Assembly (NCBI RefSeq): GCF_900177815.1
Contig: NZ_FXAZ01000005.1
Coordinates: 186,001-250,000, forward strand
Length of the DNA stretch: 64,000 bases
DNA from: Paenibacillus aquistagni
GTDB taxonomy: Bacteria; Bacillota; Bacilli; Paenibacillales; Paenibacillaceae
Reading direction: 5' to 3'
The notes beneath the pieces are model-generated. The model saw only the letters and a list, made by a program, of their open reading frames with translations. It was not told the origin of the DNA and searched no databases. A program made the translations under genes and the position numbers. Below are positions 51,451 to 60,738 of the stretch, in pieces. Each line of letters starts with the position of its first letter. The first letter of the stretch is position 1.

Positions 51451-52949
51451 AACGATTCCGGATATTGCTTGCAGTATTCATGTGCAGTGCGTTGTTGTTA
51501 TCTGCTTGCGGCAGCGGTGGAAGCAGTTCCAATCAGGCTTCCGATTCATCAACAGATACAGAGAAGAAATTAGATCCCTACAAAATTACACTCGTCTATC
51601 CCGGTACAGCACCAAAAGATCTTGAGCTTGTTCAAAACGAAATGAGCAAATACTTAACCGAGAAGATCAATGCTACGATTGAATTGAAGCCGATTGAATG
51701 GGGCTCTTGGACGGATAAGACGAATCTGATGAAGATATCCAATGAGAAGTTTGACCTGCTCTTTACAGCAAACTGGTTCAACTATGCCAATGATGTGTCC
51801 AAGGGGCAATTCTTGGAGCTTGATGAACTCATGAAGGAGCACGGCAAAGACATTCCAGATATTCTGGGACCAGACTTCCTTCAAGGGGCCAAGATTAACG
51901 GCAAGCTGTATGCTCTTCCAACCAAGAAAGAATTCGGGCAGGGCTTCGGACTGCTGTTGAACAAGAAGCTCGTCGATAAATATAACATAGATACAAGCGG
52001 CGTGAAGAGCTTTGATGAGCTAGAAGCCATGTTCAAGCTCATCAAAGAAAATGAACCGAATGTCATTCCGATCGTATCGAGCAAATATACAAATACATTC
52101 AGTGCAGCGAACTATGATGGCATCACAACGAATCTAGCCCTCCCGCGCGGCAGCAAGGAGATCAAGATCGTTGACACGCTTGAGGACTCCACGATGGTGG
52201 ATTATTACAAGCGAATTCGTCAATGGAACTTGAATGGCTGGTTCGACAAGGACGTGCTTACCTCAGATGCTGACCAAGCGGTACAAATGATCAAAGCAGG
52301 CAAAGCCTTCTCCGTCGGTCAATCGCTTAAGCCAGGCAAAGACAAGGAGATGAGCGTCACCTATGGGACAGAGTTCGTGCAAGTAGAGACCTTCGAGCCA
52401 TTCACGACTACAGGCGAAGCTCAAGGCGCGATGCTCGGCATCTCTCGTACATCCAAGGACCCGGCTAGAGTCATGATGTTCTTGAATCTCTTGTACAGCG
52501 ACAAGCAATTGATCAATATGCTGGACTGGGGTATTGAAGGCGTTCACTATGTGAAAAAATCGGATAATGTCATTGATTATCCAGATGGCGTGACAGCCGA
52601 TACCCAATCCTACCCTAATCCTGGAAGCTGGATGTTCGGCAACCAATTCAACTCGTATCTATGGTCGAATGAGGACCCTGAGAAGTGGGTACAGTTCGAA
52701 GAGTTCAATACGCGTTCTGAGCGTTCGCCAATCCTTGGCTTTACCTTCAATCCAGAGCCTGTCAAGTCTGAACTGGCAGCACTTGATAACGTCTCGAAGG
52801 AATTCTCACAAGGTCTTAACAGCGGCTCGGTAGATGTAGACAAAGCACTTGCCGATTGGAAGGAAAAGCGTGCGGCAGCAGGCTTTGACCGTGTGAAAGC
52901 GGAAGCTGAGAAGCAGCTGCAAGAATGGCTTGCTTCACAAAAACAATAA
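51447..52949 (+). CDS. Extracellular solute-binding lipoprotein (LipO/LplA-like)
   Basis: This 500-residue protein has a lipoprotein signal, MKRFRILLAVFMCSALLLS then lipobox SAC with Cys22, and a Ser-rich linker. The mature domain has the family-1 solute-binding pattern (IELKPIEWGSWTDKTNLMK, FDLLFTANWFNYANDVSKG, YALPTKKEFGQGFGLLLNK). It ends with an amphipathic Lys/Glu-rich helix. It delivers oligosaccharides to the LplB/LplC pair upstream. A very strong terminator follows, separating it from the two-component genes. Confidence 0.92.
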   Translation: MKRFRILLAVFMCSALLLSACGSGGSSSNQASDSSTDTEKKLDPYKITLVYPGTAPKDLELVQNEMSKYLTEKINATIELKPIEWGSWTDKTNLMKISNEKFDLLFTANWFNYANDVSKGQFLELDELMKEHGKDIPDILGPDFLQGAKINGKLYALPTKKEFGQGFGLLLNKKLVDKYNIDTSGVKSFDELEAMFKLIKENEPNVIPIVSSKYTNTFSAANYDGITTNLALPRGSKEIKIVDTLEDSTMVDYYKRIRQWNLNGWFDKDVLTSDADQAVQMIKAGKAFSVGQSLKPGKDKEMSVTYGTEFVQVETFEPFTTTGEAQGAMLGISRTSKDPARVMMFLNLLYSDKQLINMLDWGIEGVHYVKKSDNVIDYPDGVTADTQSYPNPGSWMFGNQFNSYLWSNEDPEKWVQFEEFNTRSERSPILGFTFNPEPVKSELAALDNVSKEFSQGLNSGSVDVDKALADWKEKRAAAGFDRVKAEAEKQLQEWLASQKQ

Positions 52950-52963
52950 AAAAAGAGCCTTAC

Positions 52964-53010
52964 GGGAATCTATCCTAAGTATTATACTTAGGATAAGATT
53001 TCCTTTTTTT
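52964..53010 (+). terminator. Strong terminator after the solute-binding lipoprotein gene
   Basis: TATCCTAAGTAT (52971-52982) pairs perfectly with ATACTTAGGATA (52984-52995), extended by GGGAATC/GATTTCC, then seven T. Confidence 0.92.
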
Positions 53011-53050
53011 GTTGACATTCGCATGCATTCGATTGAAGGAGAATCTAATC

Positions 53051-54784
53051 ATGAATAATTCGCTCCATAAGAGACTAATCATCGGCTTCTTAGCGATAAC
53101 TGTTCCATTTGTCATCTTGCTCCTTTACAACAATCTGTATGCGTCCAATACCGTTAGGCAGCAGGTCGCCCAATCGAATAAGAATGCGATCATGCTCTAT
53201 GCGAATCAAATTCAGGCTGAGTTGAACCGTGAGACGAATTACCTATACAATCTGGCGGTAGAGGATTATAATATCATTCAACTCCCAAGAATTACACAGG
53301 ACGAATACGAATACGTCCTGACGAAGTATCGTATTTTCAATGAGCTAAGCCGCTATCATCATTATTACAGCAGCATCGACTTTGAGTTTGTCTACTCGGT
53401 GAACAACAACGATCTCCTGCACACGATCATTCCTTCAGACTCTTATAACGAGATCTATAAGATCAAGACGACGCTCATCGAATTGCTGCAGCGAGTGAAC
53501 AGCGACAGCCGATACTTCAAGCAATGGTCTTTGATAAAATACGGAAATGAAAGCGCTTTATTAAGACTTGTTGATACAGGCTCAGGGATATATCTCGGCG
53601 CTTTTGTTCGACTAAGCAACTTAATGATTCCGCTTGATCTGATCCAGCTTGGCGATGACGGCTTCGCCTCCTTCATCTCCCAAGATCACGAGATCATCTC
53701 CTCCAGGTCCGCTGAGCCATCAATTGACAAGCCTAGGTTCATGTTTCAGCCTGAGGAGATGTATCAAGCGATTGAGCTGGATCACAAGCCGTATATCGCC
53801 GTGACAAGCCCCATTGAGGGAACCGATACGATGCTAAGCGCCTTTATCCCAGAGAAGAGCATGCTGCAGAACTTGATTTACTTTCGGCTGCTCATCTTCC
53901 TTATCCCTGTCTGCGCGGCCATCGTGCTGATCATTTATCTTATGTATTTGAATGATCTCGTATTGAAGCCGCTGCGCAATCTCATTAACGGCATGAGAAA
54001 GCTGAAGCAAGGCGACTGGAATGTAAGGCTTCATGCATCCAAGACCAAGGAGTTTCTGATGATAAACGATACCTTCAACGACATGGTCTCTCAGATTGAG
54101 GAGCTTAAGATTCATGTCTATGAAGAGCAGATCAAAGCGCATAAAGCCGAGGTTAAGCATCTGCAGCTTCAGATCAACCCTCACTTTTTGCTTAACTCGA
54201 TCAATGTCATATACAATCTGGCTCAGATTCAAAAAAATGATATTATTCAGCTCATGTGCTTGAATCTTGTCAAATATTTTCGTTTTACAACACAAACGCA
54301 TCGCAGTGTCGTTACCATTGAAGAAGAGCTGGACCATATGGAGAGCTACATTCAGATTCAGCAGTATCGCTTTCCACATCGTATCACCTACCAGTTCGAC
54401 ATTGAAGATCAGCTTAGGGGTACAGGAATACCACCGCTCATTATTCAGCCCTTTATCGAAAACTGCTTCAAGTATGGCTTTGACTTTATGGATGTTCCCT
54501 TTCACATCCATATTGAGATCAACGCTTTAGCTGAAGCAGCCGATCAGATGAGGATCAAGATCACGGATAATGGAGCAGGCTTTCCCGAGGACGTGCTCTT
54601 GCAGCTGCAATCAGGAGCTTATTTCAATTCTCCAAGCGGCGAGCATCTTGGCATCTGGAATGTGTATCACCGCTTTAAGCTTATTTTTGGCTATGATGCA
54701 GATATTACATTCACCAATGAACCTGGTTCAGGTGCATGCATTACGCTGCAAATGCCAATTCGTTCAGTTGAGCAGTTCCAATAA
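53051..54784 (+). CDS. Sensor histidine kinase (YesM-like)
   Basis: This 577-residue protein has an N-terminal membrane segment (residues 8-28), an external sensor domain of about 240 residues, a second segment (residues 275-300), a HAMP linker (YLNDLVLKPLRNLINGMRKL), His_kinase PF06580 with the phospho-His in LQINPHFLLNSINVIYNLA, and HATPase_c (PPLIIQPFIENCFKYG, ITDNGAGFP). ATG 53051 is chosen for GAAGGAGAA upstream. It is paired with the response regulator 19 bases downstream. Such pairs switch on adjacent polysaccharide uptake genes when the oligosaccharide is present. Confidence 0.92.
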   Translation: MNNSLHKRLIIGFLAITVPFVILLLYNNLYASNTVRQQVAQSNKNAIMLYANQIQAELNRETNYLYNLAVEDYNIIQLPRITQDEYEYVLTKYRIFNELSRYHHYYSSIDFEFVYSVNNNDLLHTIIPSDSYNEIYKIKTTLIELLQRVNSDSRYFKQWSLIKYGNESALLRLVDTGSGIYLGAFVRLSNLMIPLDLIQLGDDGFASFISQDHEIISSRSAEPSIDKPRFMFQPEEMYQAIELDHKPYIAVTSPIEGTDTMLSAFIPEKSMLQNLIYFRLLIFLIPVCAAIVLIIYLMYLNDLVLKPLRNLINGMRKLKQGDWNVRLHASKTKEFLMINDTFNDMVSQIEELKIHVYEEQIKAHKAEVKHLQLQINPHFLLNSINVIYNLAQIQKNDIIQLMCLNLVKYFRFTTQTHRSVVTIEEELDHMESYIQIQQYRFPHRITYQFDIEDQLRGTGIPPLIIQPFIENCFKYGFDFMDVPFHIHIEINALAEAADQMRIKITDNGAGFPEDVLLQLQSGAYFNSPSGEHLGIWNVYHRFKLIFGYDADITFTNEPGSGACITLQMPIRSVEQFQ

Positions 54785-54803
54785 ATCGACTAGGGGGATA
54801 ACC

Positions 54804-56423
54804 ATGGCTTACAGAGCGCTTATTGTTGATGATGAGGTCTACGCTGTGATGGGGATAAGAAGCGGCGTGAAGTGGGAGGAGCTGCAAATCGCAGAGGTGT
54901 ATGAAGCCTTTCATATTCGAGAAGCGATGCAAGTCATGAACAAGATTCAGATTGACATTCTCATCTGTGATATTGAGATGCCAAGAGGCAACGGAATCGA
55001 GCTGTTGGAGTGGGTCAATGAGCATTCGCCGAATACCGAGACGATTTTCCTTACGGCGCATTCCAATTTCTCTTTCGTGCAGCGAGCGATTCAACTCGAT
55101 GGATTCGATTATTTATTAAAGCCTGTGGAATATCATATTTTGCAAACCACCATCGGCAGGGCGCTCGACACCATTAAGGAAGAACGAGAGCTCGCTTCTC
55201 TACGAGAGCAGTACAAGCCTTATTATAACCTGTGGCTGAAGAAAAAATCACTGATTACAGATAAGTTCTGGAACGATCTCTTTTCTAAAAAAATAACGTG
55301 CACGAAAGCCAATACCGAGCGGCTCATCCATGAGTATGTGCTTCCATTAACCGCCCATACGCTGATCCTCCCTATCGTCATAAGTGTAGAGGGCTGGGAT
55401 CGGGAGCTGAACAGCGCGGATGAAGAGGTGCTGGAATACGCTCTTCGCAATATTGCCCGTGATCTTATGCTTCAAGATCGGCATGGCGATGTGATTCAGA
55501 CGAAGCTTGGTGTCAATTGTGTGTTATTGTTCTTAGAGCGTGCAGACGAGCTGGATGATTTATGGCTTGAAGAGCAATGCCGCCAATACATCAGGTACTG
55601 CCATCAATATTTGTACGGCTATGTGTCGTGCTATATTGGCAAGCCAGCCGTGATGTCGAAGATCAGCGATATGTATCATAAGCTCTTGGATATGGAGTAC
55701 AGCATGATGAAGAAGAATTCCGAGGTGCATTGGCTTAAAGAGCAGCATAGCAGCAAATCAGGCGCTAAGCTTCCAGCGTTTAATACTTGGACAGTTCTGA
55801 TCGAACAAGGCAAAAAAGACGATATGGAAAGAGAACTGTGCCGCTTCTTTAGCAAGCTTAATCTAGAGGCTGAGCTTAACACAGAGCTCCTTCATTCGTT
55901 CTATCACAGTTATATGCAGATGATCCATTACATCTTGTACAAGCATGGCCTATCCCTGCACCATCTGCTTCTAAGTGCAGAGAGCTCATATCATGAGGCT
56001 ATGCCCCGCTCTATCATTGAAATGGAGGAATGGTCTCGACGGTTACTGTGTATCGTTCATGAGCAGCTTCACAAGGATGATTCCGTTATCCATCGCGTGC
56101 AGCGTTACATTCGAGATCATCTTAGCGATACTATTACAAGAGAAGAGCTTGCTGATCATGTGCATCTCAACCCCGCTTATCTCTCTAGGCTCTTTAAAAA
56201 AGAGGTTGGGGAGTCCTTAACCGATTATGTGTTGAATGAGCGCATGAAAGTGGCAAGAGAACTTATTGAAAGCTCGACACTCCCAATCTCGGATATCGCA
56301 CAATCCGTTGGCTACACGAATTTTTCCTACTTCACGAAAATGTTTAAAAAGCAATATCAATGCACGCCCCAGCACTATCGGCGGCAGCTCGAAGAGACAG
56401 CCATGAGGTCGAACTCTGGCTGA
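54804..56423 (+). CDS. AraC-type response regulator (YesN-like)
   Basis: This 539-residue protein has a receiver domain (residues 1-120: ALIVDDEVYAVMG; phospho-Asp in ILICDIEMPRGNGIELLEW; FDYLLKPVEY), a long middle region (125-430) and a C-terminal AraC double HTH (435-535: TITREELADHVHLNPAYLSR, then PISDIAQSVGYTNFSYFTKM). The start at 54804, with AGGGGGATAA upstream, is preferred; the open frame begins earlier inside the kinase gene. Likely activator of the sugar ABC operon and the GH30 gene. Confidence 0.92.
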   Translation: MAYRALIVDDEVYAVMGIRSGVKWEELQIAEVYEAFHIREAMQVMNKIQIDILICDIEMPRGNGIELLEWVNEHSPNTETIFLTAHSNFSFVQRAIQLDGFDYLLKPVEYHILQTTIGRALDTIKEERELASLREQYKPYYNLWLKKKSLITDKFWNDLFSKKITCTKANTERLIHEYVLPLTAHTLILPIVISVEGWDRELNSADEEVLEYALRNIARDLMLQDRHGDVIQTKLGVNCVLLFLERADELDDLWLEEQCRQYIRYCHQYLYGYVSCYIGKPAVMSKISDMYHKLLDMEYSMMKKNSEVHWLKEQHSSKSGAKLPAFNTWTVLIEQGKKDDMERELCRFFSKLNLEAELNTELLHSFYHSYMQMIHYILYKHGLSLHHLLLSAESSYHEAMPRSIIEMEEWSRRLLCIVHEQLHKDDSVIHRVQRYIRDHLSDTITREELADHVHLNPAYLSRLFKKEVGESLTDYVLNERMKVARELIESSTLPISDIAQSVGYTNFSYFTKMFKKQYQCTPQHYRRQLEETAMRSNSG

Positions 56424-56438
56424 TTCATGTTAATATTT

Positions 56439-56452
56439 TGTAAACGCTACCA
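56439..56452 (+). promoter_or_regulatory. Catabolite-responsive element (cre)
   Basis: TGTAAACGCTACCA matches the CcpA consensus TGWAANCGNTNWCA at all but one position. It lies 163 bases before the GH30 start, so repression by preferred sugars is likely. Confidence 0.7.
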
Positions 56453-56615
56453 AAATGTCACCATCGTATCATCATCAAGTCACGAGATTGTTAGTTGCTT
56501 TTCACTCGGCTTGCTACAATGAGGGCTGAAAGCCTGCGAACAGGAACTGCATGCTGCATTGGCTTTCAAGTGAAGTTTAAGCTTTCTCAAATTTATTCGA
56601 GAGGTGATGAGCTTA

Positions 56616-58415
56616 ATGTTGAAGAAGTTTTTAAAGTCCAGTCTCATTGTAAGCATGCTACTCATGTCCGTTATTTCAGTCCCATTTACCGCAGGCGCAG
56701 CATCCAGTGTCACTATTAATTGGAACGACGTCAAACAAGACATCGATGGCTTCGGGGTATCCCAAGCAGGATGGTCTGATGCGGTGTATGATCTGCAGGA
56801 GCCTGTTCGCAGCCACATCATGGATTTACTATTCAATCAAGAGGATGGCATTGGAGCATCCATCTTCCGAGGAGCGATCTTCCCTGACTTCAACCCTTCA
56901 CCAGGTGTTTATGACTTCAATGCAAGGCCAGATCAAGTATGGGTGATGCAGCAAGCACAGGCGCGTGGTGTAGATAAGATCGTAGCCAGTGCATGGAGTC
57001 CGCCGGCATGGATGAAGACCAACAACCAGACGACACATGGCGGTTACTTGAAGCAAGAGAACTACGGTGATTTTGCTGCTCTGATGTCTAAGTTCGCGAA
57101 GGAATACAAGGATCAATTTGGCATAGACATGTACGCAATGTCCATCGCCAATGAGCCTAATTCCATGACCTTCTTAACATGGGATTCAAGCGAGTGGAAC
57201 TCCACCAACTTCCAGGTATTCATCCGTGATCACCTTAAACAGGCCATGCTTGCAGAGGGCGTGCAGAATACAAAGGTTATCGCTGGCGAATCCTCATGGT
57301 GGTCGGAAGATCTGATCAAAGACTCCTTGAACGATCCGGCTGCAGCAGAACGACTTGATATTGTGGCTGGTCATAACTACCCGATTCCGATCATTAACAC
57401 GGAGATGCCGACAACTCCATTTTCCACAGCTGTCTCAAAAGGCAAGAAAGTATGGATGACTGAAGTATCTTCGGTAGATACGTATGATCCAGGCATCAAC
57501 TCAGGGCTTAAGTTTGCCAAGCAGATGCACAATTTCATGACCAAGGCCAATGTAAACGCTTGGTTGTACTGGACGGGTGCCATCCCAGGAAATAATGACG
57601 AAGGCCTCATCAATGTGTATAAGGATACCAATACTTATCAAGTCACCAAGCGTTACTATACATTCGGCAACTACAGCAAATTCATTCGTCCGGGCTATGT
57701 TCGCATCGGTGCAACCGAGAGTCCAAAGTCAGGCGTCTACACTTCGGCTTATAAAGATCCTGTTACCGGTAAATTCACTATTGTCGCTATTAATGATACG
57801 GATTCCACTGCTGAACTCAATCTTGCACCAAGCGGCTTTACAGCAGGCTATATTACGCCATATACGACTAACTCCAGCTTAAGCTTAACACAAGGCGCAA
57901 ACATTCCTTTGGTGAATGGCAGCTATTATACTGCCGTGCCACCGAAGAGCGTCGTTACCTATGTTGGACAGAACGGCTCACAGCCAGCTGAGACCTTGAC
58001 TTTAACTGATAACCTGAATGATTGGTCTCTGACACACGCTCATACGAGCGGACTTGCGATGGACTCCTCCAATACAGGATACTTTGATGGAGACTCCTCT
58101 AGAGTAAAGCGTACAGAGGGCACAACCCAAAGTTTTGTTTACCAGCTGCCTAATATTTCTAATTTTACTGCTACCCTGTATCAGTTCAGCGTATGGGACG
58201 GCGTTGCTTTCTACGCCTCCCCAGATAACCAGAACTGGACTCAGATCGCTCATGTCAGCACTCCTGGCGTCTATACGGGAAGCAAGTGGTACCGAAAACA
58301 ATATACCCCCCAAGCGGCCTTTCCTGCAGGTACTCAATTTTTGAAGGTGGAGCTCTCCGGTTCAGATTCATGGGAAAAGCAAGTGTCAAAGATGGTCATC
58401 GAGTATACACCATAA
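56616..58415 (+). CDS. Secreted GH30 endo-xylanase (glucuronoxylanase-type)
   Basis: This 599-residue protein has a Sec signal peptide (KKFLKSSLIVSMLLMSVISV, cut after AGA near residue 29). The GH30 barrel starts VKQDIDGFGVSQAG and carries the acid/base Glu in MYAMSIANEPNSM and the nucleophile Glu in KKVWMTEVSSVDTYD, followed by the family side beta-domain to about residue 455. A further C-terminal beta-sandwich of about 140 residues (LTDNLNDWSLTHAHTSG...) looks like a carbohydrate-binding or discoidin-like module. ATG 56616 follows GAGAGGTG by 9 bases. Adjacent importer and YesMN genes suggest a xylan or glucuronoxylan locus. Confidence 0.9.
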   Translation: MLKKFLKSSLIVSMLLMSVISVPFTAGAASSVTINWNDVKQDIDGFGVSQAGWSDAVYDLQEPVRSHIMDLLFNQEDGIGASIFRGAIFPDFNPSPGVYDFNARPDQVWVMQQAQARGVDKIVASAWSPPAWMKTNNQTTHGGYLKQENYGDFAALMSKFAKEYKDQFGIDMYAMSIANEPNSMTFLTWDSSEWNSTNFQVFIRDHLKQAMLAEGVQNTKVIAGESSWWSEDLIKDSLNDPAAAERLDIVAGHNYPIPIINTEMPTTPFSTAVSKGKKVWMTEVSSVDTYDPGINSGLKFAKQMHNFMTKANVNAWLYWTGAIPGNNDEGLINVYKDTNTYQVTKRYYTFGNYSKFIRPGYVRIGATESPKSGVYTSAYKDPVTGKFTIVAINDTDSTAELNLAPSGFTAGYITPYTTNSSLSLTQGANIPLVNGSYYTAVPPKSVVTYVGQNGSQPAETLTLTDNLNDWSLTHAHTSGLAMDSSNTGYFDGDSSRVKRTEGTTQSFVYQLPNISNFTATLYQFSVWDGVAFYASPDNQNWTQIAHVSTPGVYTGSKWYRKQYTPQAAFPAGTQFLKVELSGSDSWEKQVSKMVIEYTP

Positions 58416-58445
58416 ATTAAATTGAACGGCAAATGCGATCCACCG

Positions 58446-58496
58446 AGCAGACCTTTTAATGCCTGTACAGCAGGTGTCAAAGGGTCTGCTTATTTG
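58446..58496 (+). terminator. Terminator after the GH30 gene
   Basis: AGCAGACCTTT (58446-58456) pairs with AAAGGGTCTGCT (58479-58490) with one bulge; TATTTGTT follows. Confidence 0.7.
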
Positions 58497-58521
58497 TTCA
58501 AAGACTTCGATGATGCATCGC

Positions 58522-58558
58522 AAAAAAACCTTCCCCACCGTTGAACGGACAGGAAAGG
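58522..58558 (-). terminator. Terminator of nrdR
   Basis: On the minus strand CCTTTCC...GGGGAAGG with inner CCGT/ACGG forms a stem followed by seven T. Confidence 0.75.
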
Positions 58559-58592
58559 CTTCTTTTCATAAAATGCACGGCTTCGTGTTCCA

Positions 58593-59075
58593 CTATTTCT
58601 TCTGAACATTAGGATCAAGACTGTCTTTAGACAGCAAGGTATTGAGCTCTTTCATAAACATATTGATGTCTTTGAATTGACGATAAACCGAAGCAAAGCG
58701 CACATAAGCCACTTCGTCGACAGGGTATAGCTGCTCCATTACGATCTCGCCAATGGATTGGCTTTCGACTTCCGCCTGCGCAGTTGTACGAATCTGCTTC
58801 TCCACTTCAGATACTATAGCCTCAAGCTGTTCCACCGATACGGGCCGCTTCTCACAAGCTCTGATCAGACCTCTCAGCAGCTTCTCGCGGCTGAACTCTT
58901 CTCTGCTGCCATCTTTCTTAATCACAATCAGCGGAGTTTCCTCCACCATCTCAAACGTAGTGAAGCGACGGCTGCACTGCTCACATTCGCGACGACGGCG
59001 AATCGACTTATTATCGTTGGCTGGCCTCGAATCCAATACTTTCGTGCCATTATAATCACAATAAGGGCATCTCAT
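58593..59075 (-). CDS. nrdR: Transcriptional repressor NrdR
   Basis: This 160-residue protein has the NrdR zinc ribbon [18 protein letters not shown] and [12 protein letters not shown], with four Cys in two CxxC pairs, followed by the ATP-cone domain (residues 48-140: [20 protein letters not shown], then [15 protein letters not shown]). It senses ATP/dATP and represses ribonucleotide reductase genes by binding NrdR boxes. The start at 59075 is fixed by homology; upstream codons in frame are non-coding. The neighbours match the conserved Bacillus-type polA-coaE-nrdR region. Confidence 0.95.
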   Translation of the reverse strand: MRCPYCDYNGTKVLDSRPANDNKSIRRRRECEQCSRRFTTFEMVEETPLIVIKKDGSREEFSREKLLRGLIRACEKRPVSVEQLEAIVSEVEKQIRTTAQAEVESQSIGEIVMEQLYPVDEVAYVRFASVYRQFKDINMFMKELNTLLSKDSLDPNVQKK

Positions 59076-59140
59076 AGAAGTGCATGTCCCCCCTTCTTTT
59101 ATTCTCCATTCTAAGTTCCAAAACATCCCATGATTTTTTA

Positions 59141-59177
59141 GTAATGATATTAACAAGTTTGCGCACAATATCATTAC
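59141..59177. repeat. 11-bp inverted repeat between nrdR and ssp
   Basis: GTAATGATATT (59141-59151) and AATATCATTAC (59167-59177) are perfect reverse complements around 15 bases. They lie directly upstream of the ssp start. The repeat does not match an NrdR box; it may be an operator or 5'-UTR hairpin. Confidence 0.5.
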
Positions 59178-59199
59178 CAACCGCAAGGAGGTGAAAGAA

Positions 59200-59421
59200 A
59201 TGAGCCAAAACAACCGTTCTAGCAACAACCTAGTTGTACCACAAGCGACTGGTGCGCTTGAGCAAATGAAGTTCGAGATCGCACAAGAACTTGGTATCGC
59301 TATCCCACAAGATGGATACTATGGTAACATGGCTACTCGTGACACTGGTTCCATCGGTGGTTACATCACGAAGCGCCTTGTGCAAATCGCTGAACAACAA
59401 CTTGCTGGTCAATACAAATAA
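59200..59421 (+). CDS. Alpha/beta-type small acid-soluble spore protein
   Basis: This 73-residue protein has the SASP signatures [15 protein letters not shown] (containing the GPR protease site motif E-I-A) and [20 protein letters not shown]. It coats and protects spore DNA and is degraded at germination. ATG 59200 is chosen because AAGGAGGTGA lies 6-8 bases upstream. Expression in the forespore by sigma-G is expected, but I could not place the promoter with confidence. It is divergent from nrdR. Confidence 0.95.
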   Translation: MSQNNRSSNNLVVPQATGALEQMKFEIAQELGIAIPQDGYYGNMATRDTGSIGGYITKRLVQIAEQQLAGQYK

Positions 59422-59431
59422 TGATCTTCTA

Positions 59432-59475
59432 GAAGCATCGGATAAGCACTCGCTTGTCCGATGCTTCCTCTATTT
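59432..59475 (+). terminator. Terminator after ssp
   Basis: GAAGCATCGGA (59432-59442) pairs with TCCGATGCTTC (59457-59467), followed by CTCTATTTT. Confidence 0.85.
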
Positions 59476-59520
59476 TAGGCTGAATTCAGCACTTTTCCTA
59501 TCCATCATGCTTCCTTCAAT

Positions 59521-60099
59521 TTAGGTATACACGTTCTTGTATTTCTCATAATAATGAAATACCTTTTTGACATACATGCGTGTTTCATTAAAGGGGATTG
59601 AATTTTTCGCAGTGTCAAGACTTCCATCCCAAGTACCATTCTTTAACCACTCGTTAACATTGCCTGGACCTGCATTATATGCGGCTACGGCAGCTACAAT
59701 ATTATTATCGTACATGTTAATCAAGGATTTCAGATACCAGGTGCCAATTGTAATATTGGGGTCGACCTCATCTTTTAGCTGTTCCAGCGAAAAATGGCTG
59801 CGAAGCTTCATTTGCTGCATCGCCCATTCCGCTGTGCTTGGCATCAACTGCATAACCCCAACGGCTCCTTTTCTAGATTCACGGCCCGCTATGTAATTGG
59901 TCTCCACGCGAATGATCGCAGCCACCAGCAGCGGATCAAGCTCTTGATCCTGTGCTTTTTGCTGGATGGTATCTTTGTAGGGTATCGGATACATCCATTG
60001 TCCCAACCATTCAGATTGCAAGATCCATAGCAAGACAAAGCCGACAACCAAGATCAACAGCCATGTTTTGCTGCGTAGTTTTTTCATAAACGCATTCAT
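59521..60099 (-). CDS. Membrane-anchored lytic transglycosylase (SLT domain)
   Basis: This 192-residue protein has one N-terminal membrane anchor (residues 12-28) and an external SLT/lysozyme-like domain with catalytic Glu in AAIIRVETNYIAG, GAVGVMQLMPSTAEWA and VAAYNAGPGNVNEWL. It cleaves peptidoglycan glycan strands to form anhydro ends. Its ATG overlaps the coaE stop (ATGA), so it is translationally coupled to coaE. It resembles the transglycosylase encoded after coaE in Bacillus and Paenibacillus (YtcM/SleB-region type). Confidence 0.9.
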   Translation of the reverse strand: MNAFMKKLRSKTWLLILVVGFVLLWILQSEWLGQWMYPIPYKDTIQQKAQDQELDPLLVAAIIRVETNYIAGRESRKGAVGVMQLMPSTAEWAMQQMKLRSHFSLEQLKDEVDPNITIGTWYLKSLINMYDNNIVAAVAAYNAGPGNVNEWLKNGTWDGSLDTAKNSIPFNETRMYVKKVFHYYEKYKNVYT

Positions 60100-60692
60100 A
60101 GCATACCCTTTTTCTTCACAAAACGTAGCACTTGCTCCTTCGTCTCCTCTATGCCCTGATCATTCCATATCACAATATCTGCTTGAGCACGCTTCGCTTC
60201 TATGTCAAGCTGTGCATTCAGCCTGGCTTCAGCCTGCTCCTTCGTGATTCCATCCCGCTCCATTAAGCGCTTAAGCTGCAGCTGACGCGGAACATATACA
60301 ACCATCACTTCCTCAAAGAGCTGCTCCATCTTCGACTCATACAATAATGGCACATCAACGACAATTAGCCGATTCGGATCTTCCTCTTCATATGCTGCCA
60401 TCTGTTGAAACATGACCTGACGAATTGCAGGATGCGTAATCGCGTTCAGCGCCTCGAGGTCAGCAGCGCTCCTGAATACGATCTCGCCTAACCGCTTTCG
60501 ATGAAGAGAACCATCATCTTGCAGCATGTCCGATCCGAAGCGATCTACAATCTGCTTAAGAACCGGACTGCCAGGAAGCACGACCTCCCTGGCGATTCGG
60601 TCCAAGTCAATTAAGGCTGCACCGTGCTGCGCGAGCAGAGCAGCCACAGTGCTTTTGCCAGAAGCGATTCCTCCTGTCAATCCAATGTTCAT
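60096..60692 (-). CDS. coaE: Dephospho-CoA kinase
   Basis: This 198-residue enzyme has P-loop GLTGGIASGKSTVA (residues 4-17), LIDLDRIAREVV (substrate site) and VVDVPLLYESKMEQLF and the lid segment around RLMERDG. It phosphorylates dephospho-CoA, the last step of CoA synthesis. ATG 60692 is chosen for AGAGGTGA upstream. It is coupled by a 4-base overlap to the downstream transglycosylase gene. Confidence 0.95.
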   Translation of the reverse strand: MNIGLTGGIASGKSTVAALLAQHGAALIDLDRIAREVVLPGSPVLKQIVDRFGSDMLQDDGSLHRKRLGEIVFRSAADLEALNAITHPAIRQVMFQQMAAYEEEDPNRLIVVDVPLLYESKMEQLFEEVMVVYVPRQLQLKRLMERDGITKEQAEARLNAQLDIEAKRAQADIVIWNDQGIEETKEQVLRFVKKKGML

Positions 60693-60738
60693 TCGATCAC
60701 CTCTTCCATAAACATCACGAGCTTGCAATTCGATCCAT

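Noticed and set aside
59141..59177. NrdR box upstream of nrdR
   Set aside because: The inverted repeat does not fit the ACACWATATWGTGT-type NrdR box.
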